Source of the DNA: Maratus speciosus | Taxonomy: Eukaryota > Arthropoda > Arachnida > Araneae > Salticidae | Assembly: GCA_963932465.1 (NCBI GenBank) | Contig: OZ010798.1 | Location: 16,910,981-16,974,980, forward strand | Length of the DNA stretch: 64,000 bases | Direction: 5' to 3' | Shown: positions 1 to 11,975 of the stretch, one piece after another | Layout: each line of letters begins with the position of its first letter | Numbering within the stretch: the first letter of the stretch is position 1 | The notes under the pieces: generated by a model | The model's database searches: none | What the model was told of the DNA's origin: nothing | The model's input: the letters and a program-made list of their open reading frames with translations, nothing else | Made by a program: the position numbers and the translations under genes

Positions 1-901
1 AATTACATTTTCAGTTCAGTCAGTTTACATATTTTATTATCTGTTATCTATGAGCGATGCAAGATTTGTTTTTTGTTATGTCTTAAATAGCAATACTCAG
101 TAAATTTTAACATTTATATATTTCCATTATTTTCTAAAAAAGCAGTTTGGATAAGTAAATATTTAAATATTTTCTTAACAAAATAGGTGCAGCATTGAAA
201 CCCCTTTTTTCTCATATTACATTTTACCATTTACATATTTATTTATTCCACCCTTTCAATGTGTATTTGTTTATTTTTATCTAAGCATTCTCCTATAAGT
301 AATTAGTCTTACAAATAACAATTTTAAGCAAACAGTTAAATTTTAACCAATATATATGTTTGAAAAAGATTCAGAACTATTTTAGATTCCTTGATAAATT
401 TCTATTTATGGGTAGGTATAATTATAGTAAAAATATCGAAGATTTAATTTGAACCAATGCTATTGAATTGATTTTTTTAAATAATATGCAATATGTTAGT
501 CTTATCTGAAGAGATACTCAATCAAAATTGAAAAATGTATAACAATCGTTTGTAGTTATACATTTTTATTTGTACAATCTGATATTTTGCCTGTTGGTGA
601 TGACATGAAAACTATACGTCTGGATTCTTTTCCCTATCTATGGGATATCGTTTAAACTGACTACTATATCATGGATGCCATGACTATCTCAGCCATCATT
701 TAACAAATTTTTATAAATAAAAATATACGACATTGACATTCTTAAAAAGGAAAATATCTTATTCAGTTTTCAAGGAGAGGGGTTTATATTTTCTTGGAAT
801 GAAGAAACTAAATATAGCTTGCAACAAGAATAACTTAAGGAAATTTTAGAATATGTAATCAAAATTTTTAAAAATGTGAATGCATAAAATTTATAAAACA
901 A

Positions 902-907
902 ATTTAT
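902..907 (-). terminator. Polyadenylation signal of the F-box/LRR gene
   Basis: AATAAA on the minus strand (TTTATT on plus) lies about 50 bases past the TGA stop at 954-956. Spacing and sequence fit a canonical poly(A) hexamer. Confidence 0.6.
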
Positions 908-953
908 TAAAAGCATATCATACACATGACAAATGTACTCAATATCCTATTAC

Positions 954-1866
954 TCATACAAAATATCTTGATTTTTTATTGTAAGAACAGCAATCATCTT
1001 TTACTATGTCTAAGTTGTATTCATTGTAATTAGCAAAAGGATGTTCTTCATAAGAATCAACTACACTGTTATCAACATAAACATTTTGTAAAGACTTGCA
1101 TGCCTTTATGAGGGAAATAATGCCTTCACAACTCACTCCATTATATCTAAGACATATTGTCTTCAGGTGGGGAAAAATTGGAACATTAAAATTTATGTCA
1201 TCCTCTTCATCTAGACCGACATTTGTATCACACAAACACAGTTCTGTTAAATTAGGAGCATGAGTTTGCAAGACTTGAAATGTCCTGGAACTAATCTCCG
1301 TATCACTAAGATCCAACTCCTGTAAGTGTTTCAAAAAGTAAGTGACACCTTCAAACCAAGAATCATCCACATCTGTACATGGTAAATATAATTTTTTCAA
1401 GTAGGGCATATTTGAAAGTGGGGGCTTATTGTAATGAGTAATGTAACAACCATAGAGATCCAAAACTTCAATTTTACAAGTCTCACCACATTCTTCTTCT
1501 TCTTTAGTAGGACAATTAGGAAATATAGAAGAATGTAGAGCCAGTCTTCTTAGATTCTCTAAAAGCATTGTGGATAAATTTATAATTGATGGAAGATTGA
1601 CAGATATTTTAGCATTTTCCAAAGTAAGCATTTCAAGAATTGGACACTTTTCCTGGAGCCTCACAGAAATTTCTTCAAAATTCAATAAATCAATCCAATC
1701 ATCACTATTCCAAAAATTTAATCCGAGGGAGGTGACACGAGGAGGCAGTATATTGATGAAACATTCGGCTACAAAATTTTGAGATCCACGATATCGGCAA
1801 AAATGTACTTTCACTTTTTCCCACAAATCTGGGTTCCTTGACAATGCATTCCATCTTGTGCACACT
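954..1866 (-). CDS. F-box/LRR protein, exon 6 (F-box second half, LRRs, C terminus)
   Basis: This exon encodes residues 191-494. It opens after a good acceptor (pyrimidine-rich run ending TTACAG) with VCTRWNALSRNPDLW, the second half of an F-box. It continues with LRRs, for example LQELDLSDTEI, LTELCLCDTNV and LKTICLRYNGV, at roughly residues 230-470. Joining the dangling CA from the previous exon restores the codon for Gln in the ...RTAQVC... F-box core. The frame ends at TGA 954-956. The F-box normally binds Skp1 and the LRRs bind substrate. The C-terminal 35 or so residues are not LRR-like and end in KKSRYFV. The exon is single and unbroken, and its codon use looks functional, unlike the nearby transposon relics. 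Confidence 0.86.
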
Positions 1867-2690
1867 CTGTAATAAAAAAAGAAAATGTAAACAAGAAAAC
1901 ATCCATTTCTATAAATTTTACATTGTAATTTGAGCTGTTAGGTAACACTATGTTGAACATGACAGAAACAGACAACATTTATAATTAACACATAAGAAAT
2001 TTCAATCTCGTATTGTCATTCAAATTTAATTGGATATTATAGTTGTGAACCAGTAGTAACAAAGTGGTTGGGAGCATGACATTTATTTTATCTTCAGTTA
2101 CACAATAGTCATTTTCAAGTCAAGCCGGGAATCTTGCGATTTGCAGAAATTATTAGTTGCAGAACAAGCTTCTTTTCGTTTGTACTGGTTATTTTTATTA
2201 ATGTACTTCTATTTTTTCCTGATTTGGGTACCAGAGCAGAGAATAAGCATTACATTATTAATTAGTGGATTAGAATTTTTTGATACATATCTGAGTCAAT
2301 CCATGCAGAAACTGTCCAAGCATAACTCTTGCACATCTGATCACAGTAGGAGAATTGTACTTAATCAATTTTCGTCATACAGTTGAGTAGAATTTGAAAT
2401 TTAGATGTAATAATTGCTAGGCTGAGGGAAAAATCTTCTCAGCAGATTATTTAGATCTGAGTATTTAATTTTAAAATAAGAACATTTTAGAAATTTTGAA
2501 TATTTAATTTAAATTTTGAGCTTAAAAAAAAAGACTATTTTCTTATCCTTTCATAGACCAATTTCATTAAGATAGTTAAAAATTTATCTATAAAAAAGGT
2601 ATACTTCTACTTTCATATCTATGTCAGGGTTGATTCTGAGTAAAAAAAAAATTCTGAAATTTGCAACAAATTTTCTGAACGATTACAGAA

Positions 2691-3320
2691 GGGGGGGGGG
2701 GGGAGACACAGGGATCCCCCAAATTCTAATTACGCATCTTTTCCGTGGTCCTTAGACAAAATTCGCATTTTTTCTGTGATCCTTTGGCAAAATTCGTGTT
2801 TTTTCTGCAATCCTTTGATGAATTAGTGTATTTTCCAAGATTCTTTGACAAAATTCTTGTTGTTTCTGCAATCTTTTGACAAAATTTTTGTTTTTTCGCT
2901 ATCCTTTGATAAAATTCAAGTTTATTACACGATCCTTTTAAAAAATTTGCGTTTTCGACATTATTCGACTTCAATTGCATTTTTTGCGATTATTTGATGA
3001 AATTTGCATTTTTCTCGTGATCCTTTAACAAAATTCAGTGTTTTCCGCGATCCTTTGACGAAATTTGCATTTTCCTGGTAATCCTTTGACGAAATTTGCG
3101 TTTTTTTCGCGATCCTTTGATGACATTCGCAAATTTTCGCAATCCTTCGATGACTTTCATGATTCAGAGATTTTCTTCTTACAACGATAGGTGAAATTGA
3201 TTTTTGTGGCCACTATTTGTCGATATTTTTTATGTCTGAGTTTTCGAACTAATGACAGATTTTTTTAATTTTTGGCACTGAATGCCTTAAATTTTCAGAA
3301 AAATCGGAACAGAATCACCC
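2691..3320. repeat. G13 tract plus ~31-bp minisatellite (locus 1)
   Basis: A run of 13 G (2691-2703) is followed by about 14 imperfect units of roughly 31 bp with the core GATCCTTTGACAAAATTC and a T-rich spacer, through about 3160. A non-repetitive tail to about 3320 resembles the tail of the second locus at 53.1-53.84 kb, so both are copies of one larger repeat. The period is not a multiple of three, and the apparent minus-strand reading frame across it is a by-product of the repeat. Confidence 0.8.
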
Positions 3321-4462
3321 CCCTGATCTACATACAGCATGGCTCAAAAGAGAAATGAAATTTTTGATAAAAGCAGAAACTTGGCACTTGGCTTGTGATA
3401 AACATTTACTAATGGATTCTCTTCTTGCATTGATGATGTGAATTTTACAATTAAAAATGCTATTCAATTGTAACACGTATGGACATTTTCATGCAGTTTT
3501 TCACTTTTTAATAAAGGATTTTTCTGCAAAATTCATGCTGCAGTGTATTAATTGATACATTTTAATTATTGTGTATTTACATCAATAACAGTTTGAGGTC
3601 TAATCCTGAGTGTCACCTGGGTTGCTGTTTTTGGTGAAGCGAACTAAACCCGAGAGTCTCTCAGGATCAAATTTTAACTCTCTCAGCTTTAAAAGTACCT
3701 ACTGTATACGTTCACTGTCTTTTCAGATATTATCTACGAACCTTTTAGTTTAAAAAAAATATATACTTGGCAGCACTAAACAGAATATATGAAAATATCT
3801 AGAATCAGAGCTTTATTCGAACTTACAATGAACCTTTTGGCGTTGCTCTTTCTGCTTTGAAATGAACCTCACAAAAACTAATTTTATCAAATAATATTTA
3901 TATACAAATAAAACCTATTTTCAGATATTTGCACAACATTTGGGTAAAATTTTATTCAAGTCTTATGTAAAATTTTTATGTTAAAAAATGATGTTTTCTT
4001 ATGCATAACTTTTTTTAAATATATAAAACATGCTTTTTTCAATAATTCCTCATTGAATAACAATTTTTTGTACATTTAAATAGTTCCTTAATTACGAATA
4101 AGAACAGTTTGAAGTTTATAATTAAAAAAAATATATTAAAATACATATCTTTTAAGTATTTTTCAAAAAATCCTGAAAAGTACCAAATACTCTCAGTCCA
4201 GAGGGAGATGTGTGGCTGAAATAGCTCAGACCTCAGAGTGTTAAAACGTATCAATTTGTATTTAATGTTGCATTAAATGTGAATTTAAAGCAAACCTAAA
4301 TAATATTTAATGGAACTAATATAACATGTACTGCTTATCATGAACTAAATGGTAACCAGAAAATATTTCCAACAAAGAGGCCATGTATTTCCTAGATTTC
4401 TGAATTCAATATTTTCATGAAACACTTATCCCATTTTGTAGTTAAATCGACTTTTTTACTAC

Positions 4463-4680
4463 TTAACCCTTACCGGCGCAGAGTAATTCTGTTTATAAAC
4501 TGATGAAATAATAGGCTGAAACCAGAACTTATATACGAATTTATTAGAAAATAAGAATTTCCTTATTTTCATGTACATTATAAAAGGAAAATTTCAATTA
4601 AATATTCTTGATGCCGTTTGTCAGTTTTGGAATTAAAATTAGGTGTCCTTTTTCAAGGACATTGCCCTCGAAAGGGTTAA
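4463..4680. mobile_element. Short TTAA-flanked MITE (piggyBac-like), copy 1
   Basis: TTAA at 4463-4466 and 4677-4680 flank a ~210-bp segment with inverted ends CCCTTACCGG... and ...CTCGAAAGGG. TTAA duplication with CCC ends is typical of piggyBac-type MITEs. Related copies lie at 11.15 and 50.9 kb. Confidence 0.5.
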
Positions 4681-4932
4681 TACTTCTTTTTTATATTTAT
4701 TTTATTATAACACAGTTACTAAACTTCCAAGTCTGTTTAGTTATGCTTTTAAATTGCTGTGAAGCATTTTGCTTATAAATTGTTTACCCTGAATATATCA
4801 ACCCTCATCTACAACAGTTGAGTACCAAATGCATGAGCCAATTTCAGAAATTTAATTTTTCCAATTATTTTACTGAAAAAAAAAATGTTGACTTTTAACC
4901 AACTTCACAGCATTAATTGATTTTGTTACTGA

Positions 4933-4969
4933 TTATATATATATATATATATTTATATATATACATAAT
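4933..4969. repeat. TA-rich microsatellite
   Basis: A (TA)n run with one interruption, inside intron 5. Confidence 0.8.
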
Positions 4970-6198
4970 TACCTAAGTACAAATATAGAACAATAAATTG
5001 GCAGTGATTTTTAGTCCCTATGTAGCTTTGTTTTAGCTGCTCTCATACATGTTTTAGATAATAAAAAAATAGTTAATCATTTAAAATGTTATTTAAAATT
5101 TAGATGGTGCATTGATTCTTAATTTGTTTTAATTTTGTTGTTGAAATTCATAAAAATGCTTTCTAGCAAAATTCAAACCTTTAGACACAGAGGAAGATAT
5201 TACTCTCTTTTGAACAGATAGTATCATAATTTTAATTTTTAAGAAACCCAAAGAGAACTTTACAATTTCTTCTTGTCGTCTATTTACTGCCAAAAAATGA
5301 TTTGTTCAATTGCACTAGTTAATTCACAGAAAAATTACAATTTCTTTTTTTTCCTTCCTAAATAAATCATGAAAGAAACTTGAGAGAAAAATAAAAATGA
5401 TTTGAATACTGTTACACACAAAAATAAATATAAATATGTGTAAATGTCCAGATAAATAGTATATATTATGAAGAAAAAAATCTCGTTTCCAATGCAAATG
5501 TTAAGAAATATATAATGTTAGTTCATTATTTCATAAATATATCATTTTTTTTTACTGTAATACACTCGAAAATGAACAATAATGATTGAAGAACACAAAA
5601 ATGAATTTCTAGTTTGATTACAAACTGAGTAAGAGTTAATTTTCTTATACTACAAAATTCAAAATATTGGTATGAAGATATGTATACCTGAAATGAAAAA
5701 GTATTTCATGTAATATAATAAAAGAGTTCATCATTAAATCTTTATATCATACAGGAATGATTTTACTCTTGAATTCAATAACATAAATTTATTTTTTCCC
5801 CACTTTAAAGTTGATGTGTTTTAAAGTTCCAGGAAAATAGAACAAACTGGAATTTATCATTACACCATATACAGGGTGTCCCTAAACTCATGGTACATGC
5901 ACTAGGGGGTGATAGAACACATCAACACGAGTAATAGTAAATAGGAAACCAAGGGTCCCAAATGTATTCCAAAGGAGACAGGCGCCATCAAAGTTTAAGG
6001 TCCCAAATTGCAAATGTTGATAAAAACGTGAAAAATGGGTTGATTTATTTGCGGTTATTGCTAAAATCATTCTTTATATCACGATTTTCTTAAAAAATTT
6101 TTTTAAAGGTTACATTCAAAAATTGTCGATAGAGGGCGCTTTAGACTTTAGAGTAACGAACAACTACTTTTTACCGTTATTTTTTGTATGGGGTTAAA

Positions 6199-6945
6199 CA
6201 TGGTGTCTACAGAAATTGTAAAAAAAAGTTCCCTGATTTTTCCATGGTTTCCCTGACTATCTTTATCAGGCTTCCCTGATTACTATTATTAACAATACAC
6301 ATACAGTATTTTTTCATGTACGGCGATTCCTCGTATAATACACTTATCCAGCTTGCTAATATCTCGTTTGGGAGAAAAAACATAAAAATGGCCTAATATT
6401 CATTAAATATTTGGTTTACAGTTTTATAAATCCGAACTCAAAATTTAGTCTAACAACTTCATATAGCGGCCAATGGATATAGGGTGACAAGAAAATTTCC
6501 TCATTTTCTGAAAATATTCAATTCTAAGACTTATCTACATCTGACGGGATAGCTAATTGGATTAAGCCTGGCCACCAGGTCAGGTTATGCTAATGTGTCA
6601 TTTGAAATTTTCAAAAATGGGTGCCTTCAACATAAGCGCTATCCACAGAAAATGAGGTCATCTGATTACCTTAATTTGTGCTTAAATATCAAAAACTCGC
6701 ACCATGTGTGTCTTTTAAAAAATATTGGGAAAGACTCATCAGCATGTGAAAAAATATGGTATATAAAATAGACCAATCAGTCTCATTGGCAAGGTGAAAA
6801 TGCAAATAATTTTGCATATAGACAAAGTTCCTTGATTTTCGAGTATTTTTAAAAAGTTCCCTGACTTTTCCCTGATTTTTCCAGATTGATAAAACTCCCA
6901 GATTTTTCCATGATTCCCTGATTTCCAGATTCTGTAGACACCCTG
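6199..6945. mobile_element. Nested MITE in the fold-back left arm (5-bp duplication TTAAA)
   Basis: The ends are CATGGTGTCTACAGAA and, inverted, TTCTGTAGACACCCTG. TTAAA occurs at both sides (6194-6198 and 6946-6950). The right arm of the fold-back carries the uninterrupted site GGGGTTAAAATTATTC (complement near 8037-8055), so the empty site is directly visible. The interior repeats the phrase TTCCCTGATTTTTCC and has no coding frame. Confidence 0.85.
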
Positions 6946-7411
6946 TTAAAATTATTCTAAAGTTTAGACTTTAACTTAAATTTTAAGCCCAAAATCGAAA
7001 ACATTGGGACCGGGTAACTAGCGAAAATTGAACTGTGAACAGAGGGTGAGGATTTTAAAAGCTCATAAACATTGAACAAACTAATCGATTTTGTTGCGGT
7101 TTGCATGTAGGTCATTCTCTTGATAATTATTTTATTCAAAAAGACGTACAGCTTTGGTGTCCTCATTTTTTGATACAGGGCGCTTCCGACACATCTCCGA
7201 CATTTCAATGACAAGTGTTTTACTGCCAGATCAATATACTTCCAGGAAGTGTTAGGGATGCAAAGACGACTCGGAATCACATAGGAATGTAATGTTGGAA
7301 ATGCCTTTTTTGCGAGTTATGGTTAAAAGAAGCAGAGAAAAAAGCAACAGAAAGAAGCAGAGAAACAGCAACACGTTAATGTGACAGAAAACAGTTTATT
7401 TAAAGGTTTTA

Positions 7412-7639
7412 CTACAAAAGGTGTTCGAAATTACGACCAGAAGTAGTCCGGCAAGCTTGACAGCAGCGTTTCATGGAATTCCTCACGCTCTGGAAGATTC
7501 CTGGCATCTCTGATAGCTTTCTGGCAGCTGCAGAAATACGAGCCGCGAGGTCTTCAACTGAAAGTACGGGAGTCTCACACACAAAACTTTTTATTTGACG
7601 TATTGTAGTAAAACCTTTAAATAAACTATTCTCTGTCAC
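7412..7639 (-). pseudogene. Transposase C-terminal remnant in the fold-back loop
   Basis: A 75-codon minus-strand frame with VEDLAARISAAARKL and ends in CRTTSGRNFEHLL. From memory this matches the C-terminal tail of a widespread arthropod Tc1/mariner-type (DDE_3) transposase, whose tail reads like CRVTxGxHIEHL. No DDE catalytic core is present here, so the loop retains only the last part of the gene. The outer ends of this frame lie in the palindromic arms (ACGTTAATGTGACAG at both sides). It cannot be functional as a transposase. Confidence 0.6.
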
Positions 7640-8374
7640 ATTAACGTGTTGCTGTTTCTCTGCTTCTTTTAACCATAACTCGCAAAAAAGGCATTTCCAA
7701 CATTACATTTCTATGTGATTCCGAGTCATCTTTGCATTCCTGGAAGTATGTTTGTCTGGTAGTAAAACACCCAGGAGTAACATCATTGAGATGTCAGAGA
7801 TGTGTCGGAAGCGACCTCTATCAAAAAATGAGTACACCAAAGCTGTACGTCATTTGAATAAAATAATTACCAAGGGAATGACCTACACGCAAACCGCAAC
7901 AAAATCGATTAGTTTGTTCAATGTTTATGAGCGTTTAAAATCCTCCCCCCTCTGTTCACAGTTCAATTTTCGCTAGTTACCCGATCCCAATGTTTTCGAT
8001 TTTGGGCTTAAAATTTAAGTTAAAGTCTAAACTTTAGAATAATTTTAACCCCATACAAAAAATAACGGTAAAAAGTAGTTGTTCGTTACTCTAAAGTCTA
8101 AAGCGCCCTCTATCGACATTTTTTGAACATAACTTTAAAAAAAATTTTTTTTTTAGAAAATCGTGATATAAAGAATGATTTTAGCGAAAACCGCAAATAA
8201 ATCGACCCATTTTTCTCTTTTTTATCATCATTTGCAATTTGGGACCCTAAACTTTGATGGCGGCTGTCTCCTTTGGAATACGTTTGGGACCCTTGGTTTC
8301 CTATTTACTATTACTCGTCTTGATGTGTTCTATCACCCCCTAGTGTATGTACCATGAGTTTAGGGACACCCTGT

Positions 8375-8394
8375 ATATATATATATATATATAT
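8375..8394. repeat. TA microsatellite at the fold-back right border
   Basis: (TA)n directly abuts the right end of the fold-back element. Confidence 0.75.
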
Positions 8395-8833
8395 GAGGAT
8401 GCGAGATTCAAAACTTGCCTTATACAAAATTTTAAAAATTGAGTTTTCTCTATCAATCTATTCTATTGGTGAATATGCATAAAAAAAACACTCCAATATG
8501 AAAAAAAAATAGTTTTACTCGGTTTTCTTGGCATTGTAAAACCTTGGTTTACAATAAAAACTAATGAACGCAGCCAGAGATTTTTTGTGATTTCCCAACA
8601 CTTGATTTTCCAGATGAGGTGAATTTTGAAACTCCGATCCTCCTATTACACATTTTATGAAAAATTCAAATTCTATATATCACATAATATTTAATTTTTT
8701 TTACACAATTTTTATTTTTGATTTAAAACATTTTAAATTTTTCCCCAAAAGAATTAAGTTAATAAAATCCTTTTCTAAGTACCCTTTTATACATAAAATT
8801 TGAATACGAAAGCTAGAAAAGAGGTTTACATAC

Positions 8834-8940
8834 TGTGCAGTTCGTCCAAGGTCATTATGCGATAGATAGCCAAATATTTTGATGAAAATTTCATCTGGCA
8901 TAGAGTTGATATTCAAAGCTGCATCACTGCATTCTTTAAT
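8834..8940 (-). CDS. F-box/LRR protein, exon 5 (F-box first half)
   Basis: This exon encodes residues 156-190 plus two bases of codon 191. The acceptor is TTTTATTTCTAG and the donor is GCACA|GTATGT. It contains NSMPDEIFIKIFGYLSHND, a clear F-box start, with the hydrophobic LPxEI/IFxYL pattern that binds Skp1. It begins in phase 0, fitting the phase-0 end of exon 4, and its two extra bases are completed by exon 6. A Met within the exon (MNINSMP) is internal and should not be taken as a start, because the frame continues upstream to the acceptor. Confidence 0.86.
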
Positions 8941-9339
8941 CTAGAAATAAAAGAGTAAAATCCTGATAAAACATTCATAAAACATTCTTTTAATTTATGA
9001 GAATATTTCAATATAACTCAAGACTGAAAGAAAACAAAACAAATGCTGATAATCCAAAATAAATGCTATATACATATCAAGGGTTATTAAATTTATGATA
9101 TTAGTCATATAAAAATACATTAGAAGAAACAGTTTTCACACATTTCAAAGGATTCTGTCATATCCAGTTTCAATTGTATACTTCAAACTACTACCTGTAA
9201 AATTAAAATTTTGGCTAAAACAAACCATTTTAACTCAATAATTATAGGAACTTTTATCAATTAATAATTCATCTATTCATTCCAATTATAAGAATGTTTT
9301 CCGAATTATTATTACCAATCTATTTCAATGCTTTTTGAG

Positions 9340-9469
9340 AATTACAATATTGAATTGCATACAGAATAATAATTTTAAAAAATCTTGAACTTTTCTCCTA
9401 CATCTTAGTTACAAGTTAAGTTTCACTGTTTACATATCCAACATTGTGCAGATTTGAGGGAGCCTACTG
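9340..9469. mobile_element. Pogo-like MITE, right-end fragment
   Basis: It shares its last ~130 bp, ending GATTTGAGGGAGCCTACTG, with the right end of the copy at 13811-14451. No left end was found, so it is called truncated. Confidence 0.6.
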
Positions 9470-9481
9470 TATATGTATATG

Positions 9482-10048
9482 CAGTAGACTCCCTTAAATC
9501 CGCGACCCTAAAATCCGCGTATCTTTTTCAGATGTAAACAATGAAATTTACAGTTAAGTTGCAGGAACAAAATTCAAGATGGCGTCGAAATCAGCGACTA
9601 CAGCAATGTTTTTTTTTTACTAAATTTTTTGTTAATCATTCTCTTTTGGTTATTACAGTTGATTTATTACTAAATAAATTTAAATTACTTTTGATTTTGA
9701 TATAAATTAGCATATCTATATGATGACATATCGATCTTACGATCGCTTTACCGACAGATGGCAGCATAGGACTTTAGAAATCGAATTGAGTCGATTTTGT
9801 CGGTAGTAATTTAATATTTTTCTAATTATTTTAATAATTACTTACGTTTAAACTAATAAATTATTTTAATATTTGACTTATTTTAATGTTTCACTTTATT
9901 GTAAGAATTCATTATAATTTCCCTTGCTTAACTACCAATCAAATTAATGTTTCAAAAATGTAAACAAATCAATGACCAGAAATCCACAAAATTCTAAAAT
10001 CCGCACAACCTCTGGTCCCAAGCTGTGTGGATTTGAGGGAGTCTACTG
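9482..10048. mobile_element. Pogo/Tigger-like MITE, copy 1
   Basis: The inverted ends are CAGTAGACTCCCTTAAATCC and GGATTTGAGGGAGTCTACTG, with TA-rich flanks as expected for TA target duplication. It is 567 bp with no coding frame. The C-A-G start and TA target are typical of pogo/Tigger. Confidence 0.8.
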
Positions 10049-10749
10049 TATACATATGTCAATAGTTTTATTATTTATTTACTTTTATGCATCCAAGTTT
10101 TTAATCTGTTAAACTATGGTTAACACTAGAACCGCGGTACTTTCGGTATACCTAGAACCGCGGAGCGGGTCAATTTGACCCAAGATAGAAAAAATATATA
10201 AATATGCATAAATGTTTACTTTAATTAATTAAAATAGTATATTTTCATATAATAATCGATTTTTCAATACATTTACATTACACTTGATACATAAATCAAC
10301 AGAGATTACCAAACATTTTAGAAAGTGATTCATTCCACATTGTAGTTTCTTAAGTATAATAACATATATTTTACCCAAAAATAAACGTAGACTTCATAAC
10401 TTTAACAGAAAATAGATTATCTCATTGAAATAAGTTTAGACATAATTTCTAAAAATAATTTAAAGAAATATAAAAAAATATATATACGAGTTAATTACTA
10501 GTTTTACAGATTTGTTTAATCCAATTTATTATGTGCATTGCATGCAAAACTTAGCAATAAATTTTATACGTTTACCACAAATGGGTGCATTATATTATGT
10601 ACAAATATCTTGAGTTTTATTTTTGCATTTGGAAGGTGACACCAGACTCGTTTACGCTAAGTTTGTGGTTTTCCATCGTTTTCAGTGGTTGCTTCTCACC
10701 CAAATGTCAACTTTTTTGTACCTACAGAGTACTACTTTTGTACTACTTT

Positions 10750-11597
10750 TCTCCTAATTCTTCAACTAAGTCCTGAATAAATTGCCATCTACTAATAGAA
10801 TTTCTAGTTACGACTTTGTATAGCATCCAAGCTTTGATAGCTGCAAGATTCAAAATATTATAAAATACATGCACTGGCTACCTATTTGAAACAGACTTGA
10901 CAGTACATATCCTAGTAAATCTGATAAATCACATCTACACCGAATATAATTGCGTTGAAGTAAACAAATGTATAAGGTATTTTTTAGAATTATCTAAAAT
11001 CAATCTTTGGATGCAGTATACTGCTCAGCAACAAAATATATTTATATATTTTTCTGCTGGTAAATAGTTAGGCTAAAGTAAGGGTTAGTACAGTAGTCGC
11101 ATGCTATTTTGATTTTGACATTTTTACAGACTGGTATTTCTTTTCTTAACCCCTTAATTTTCGCTCCCGTGATATTCACGGGCTGAGTCTTTTATTCAGA
11201 TTGTTTGATTCCCACCAGTTTTATAAAATTGTGTAATTGTTTTTATTATGGTATCATTTTACCTGCCATTAAATAAGGTCAATATTTTTTTTAAATGTAG
11301 TGCCTATAAGAAATTTTAATTTTTAAATTGTAATTTAATGCGACCGTAAGGGGTCAAGAGTTTTACAGTTCCGACAAAGTTGGTGTTTTTGAATTTCAAT
11401 GCCTTTGCAAGCTTTATAAGCCCTGGTGTATAATTAGTTTTTCCGTTTTCAATGAAATGATTACAGATGTCAGAGATCAGGTCAAATTTGTACGTTTTTA
11501 GATGACTTGATAGGTTCGATTTTATATCAAACTATAAGATTCCCATTATTTCACGAAATTTGTCTTTTGGCATTGCAGGATTATGACGTCGTGACAT
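10750..11597 (-). pseudogene. piggyBac transposase pseudogene
   Basis: Minus-strand fragments read MSRRHNPAMPKDKFREIMG and YKFDLISDICNHFIENG at about 11597-11400, matching the conserved N-terminal part of piggyBac transposases. A second block with RWPVHVFYNILNLAAIKAW and ISRWQFIQDLVEEL at about 10930-10755 matches the region after the last catalytic Asp. In-frame stops, frameshifts and an insertion lie between them. The DDD catalytic region is not recoverable by eye. The reading direction fits the element. It is dead. Confidence 0.7.
11146..11357. mobile_element. Short TTAA-type MITE, copy 2 (nested in piggyBac)
   Basis: TTAA then CCCCTTAATTTTCG on the left, and CGACCGTAAGGGG then TCAA on the right. 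It is about 204 bp between the flanks. One flank is mutated (TCAA), so it is an old insertion. Confidence 0.5.
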
Positions 11598-11704
11598 CTT
11601 ATCTATGCTTTACAATAAATGCAGAATAAAACCAACTTCAAGAATTCTTCTAAATATCTGTTGCAAATTTCCATTGCATTCAAATACTCCTTTACTTTGA
11701 GGAT

Positions 11705-11975
11705 ATACTAGGGGCTCTCAACTATAGTAGGTCAAGTCCCTATTTTGAAACAAAGTAAGATAGTTCATTTAGAAGGTGAATAAAATCTGTTTTATCTACT
11801 CCCACAGTAAACCAATTCTGCAACTAGATGATATATATGAGAAAGAACCTGAAAACAGACGTGGTTCACTGTGGGAGTGGATAAAAATGATTTTATTCAC
11901 TTTCTAAAAGGACTATCTATATATTTTTTTTCAAAATGGACTTGGTCTACTATGGTTGTGATCCCCTTATATGTC
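11705..11975. mobile_element. Inverted-repeat MITE nested in piggyBac
   Basis: Arms of about 125 bp face each other. The left arm carries GTGAATAAAATC and ACTCCCACAGTAAACC; the right arm carries the same phrases inverted. The outer ends are AGGGGCTCTCAACTATAG-like. No coding frame was seen and the family was not identified. Confidence 0.65.

Larger units (their letters stand above)
5872..8373. mobile_element. Fold-back (palindromic) element with TA target duplication
   Basis: The ends are CAGGGTGTCCCTAAACTC on the left and its complement on the right, flanked by TA (5870-5871 and 8374-8375). The arms continue inward as near-identical inverted copies, including a shared CGCCCTCTATCGACA segment and a shared TTTAAGCCCAAAATCG segment. 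The arms meet at a short unique loop at about 7430-7600. The left arm is longer only because of the nested insertion at 6199-6945. The TA duplication and end sequence suggest a Tc1/mariner-related transposon that became palindromic. The short open frames at 5888-6070 and 8175-8357 are mirror images of each other and not genes. Confidence 0.85.
1867..8833 (-). other. Intron 5 of the F-box/LRR gene
   Basis: This intron is about 7.0 kb. It contains the 31-bp minisatellite (2.7-3.2 kb), a TTAA-flanked MITE (4.46-4.68 kb), a TA microsatellite near 4.93-4.97 kb and the 2.5-kb fold-back element (5.87-8.37 kb). Nothing recognisable was seen in 1.9-2.6, 3.3-4.4 and 5.0-5.85 kb beyond AT-rich sequence. 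Confidence 0.65.

Noticed and set aside
2726..2980. 84-codon frame with CRxNTNF-like repeats
   Set aside because: Translation of a 31-bp minisatellite whose period is not a multiple of three; not a repeat protein.
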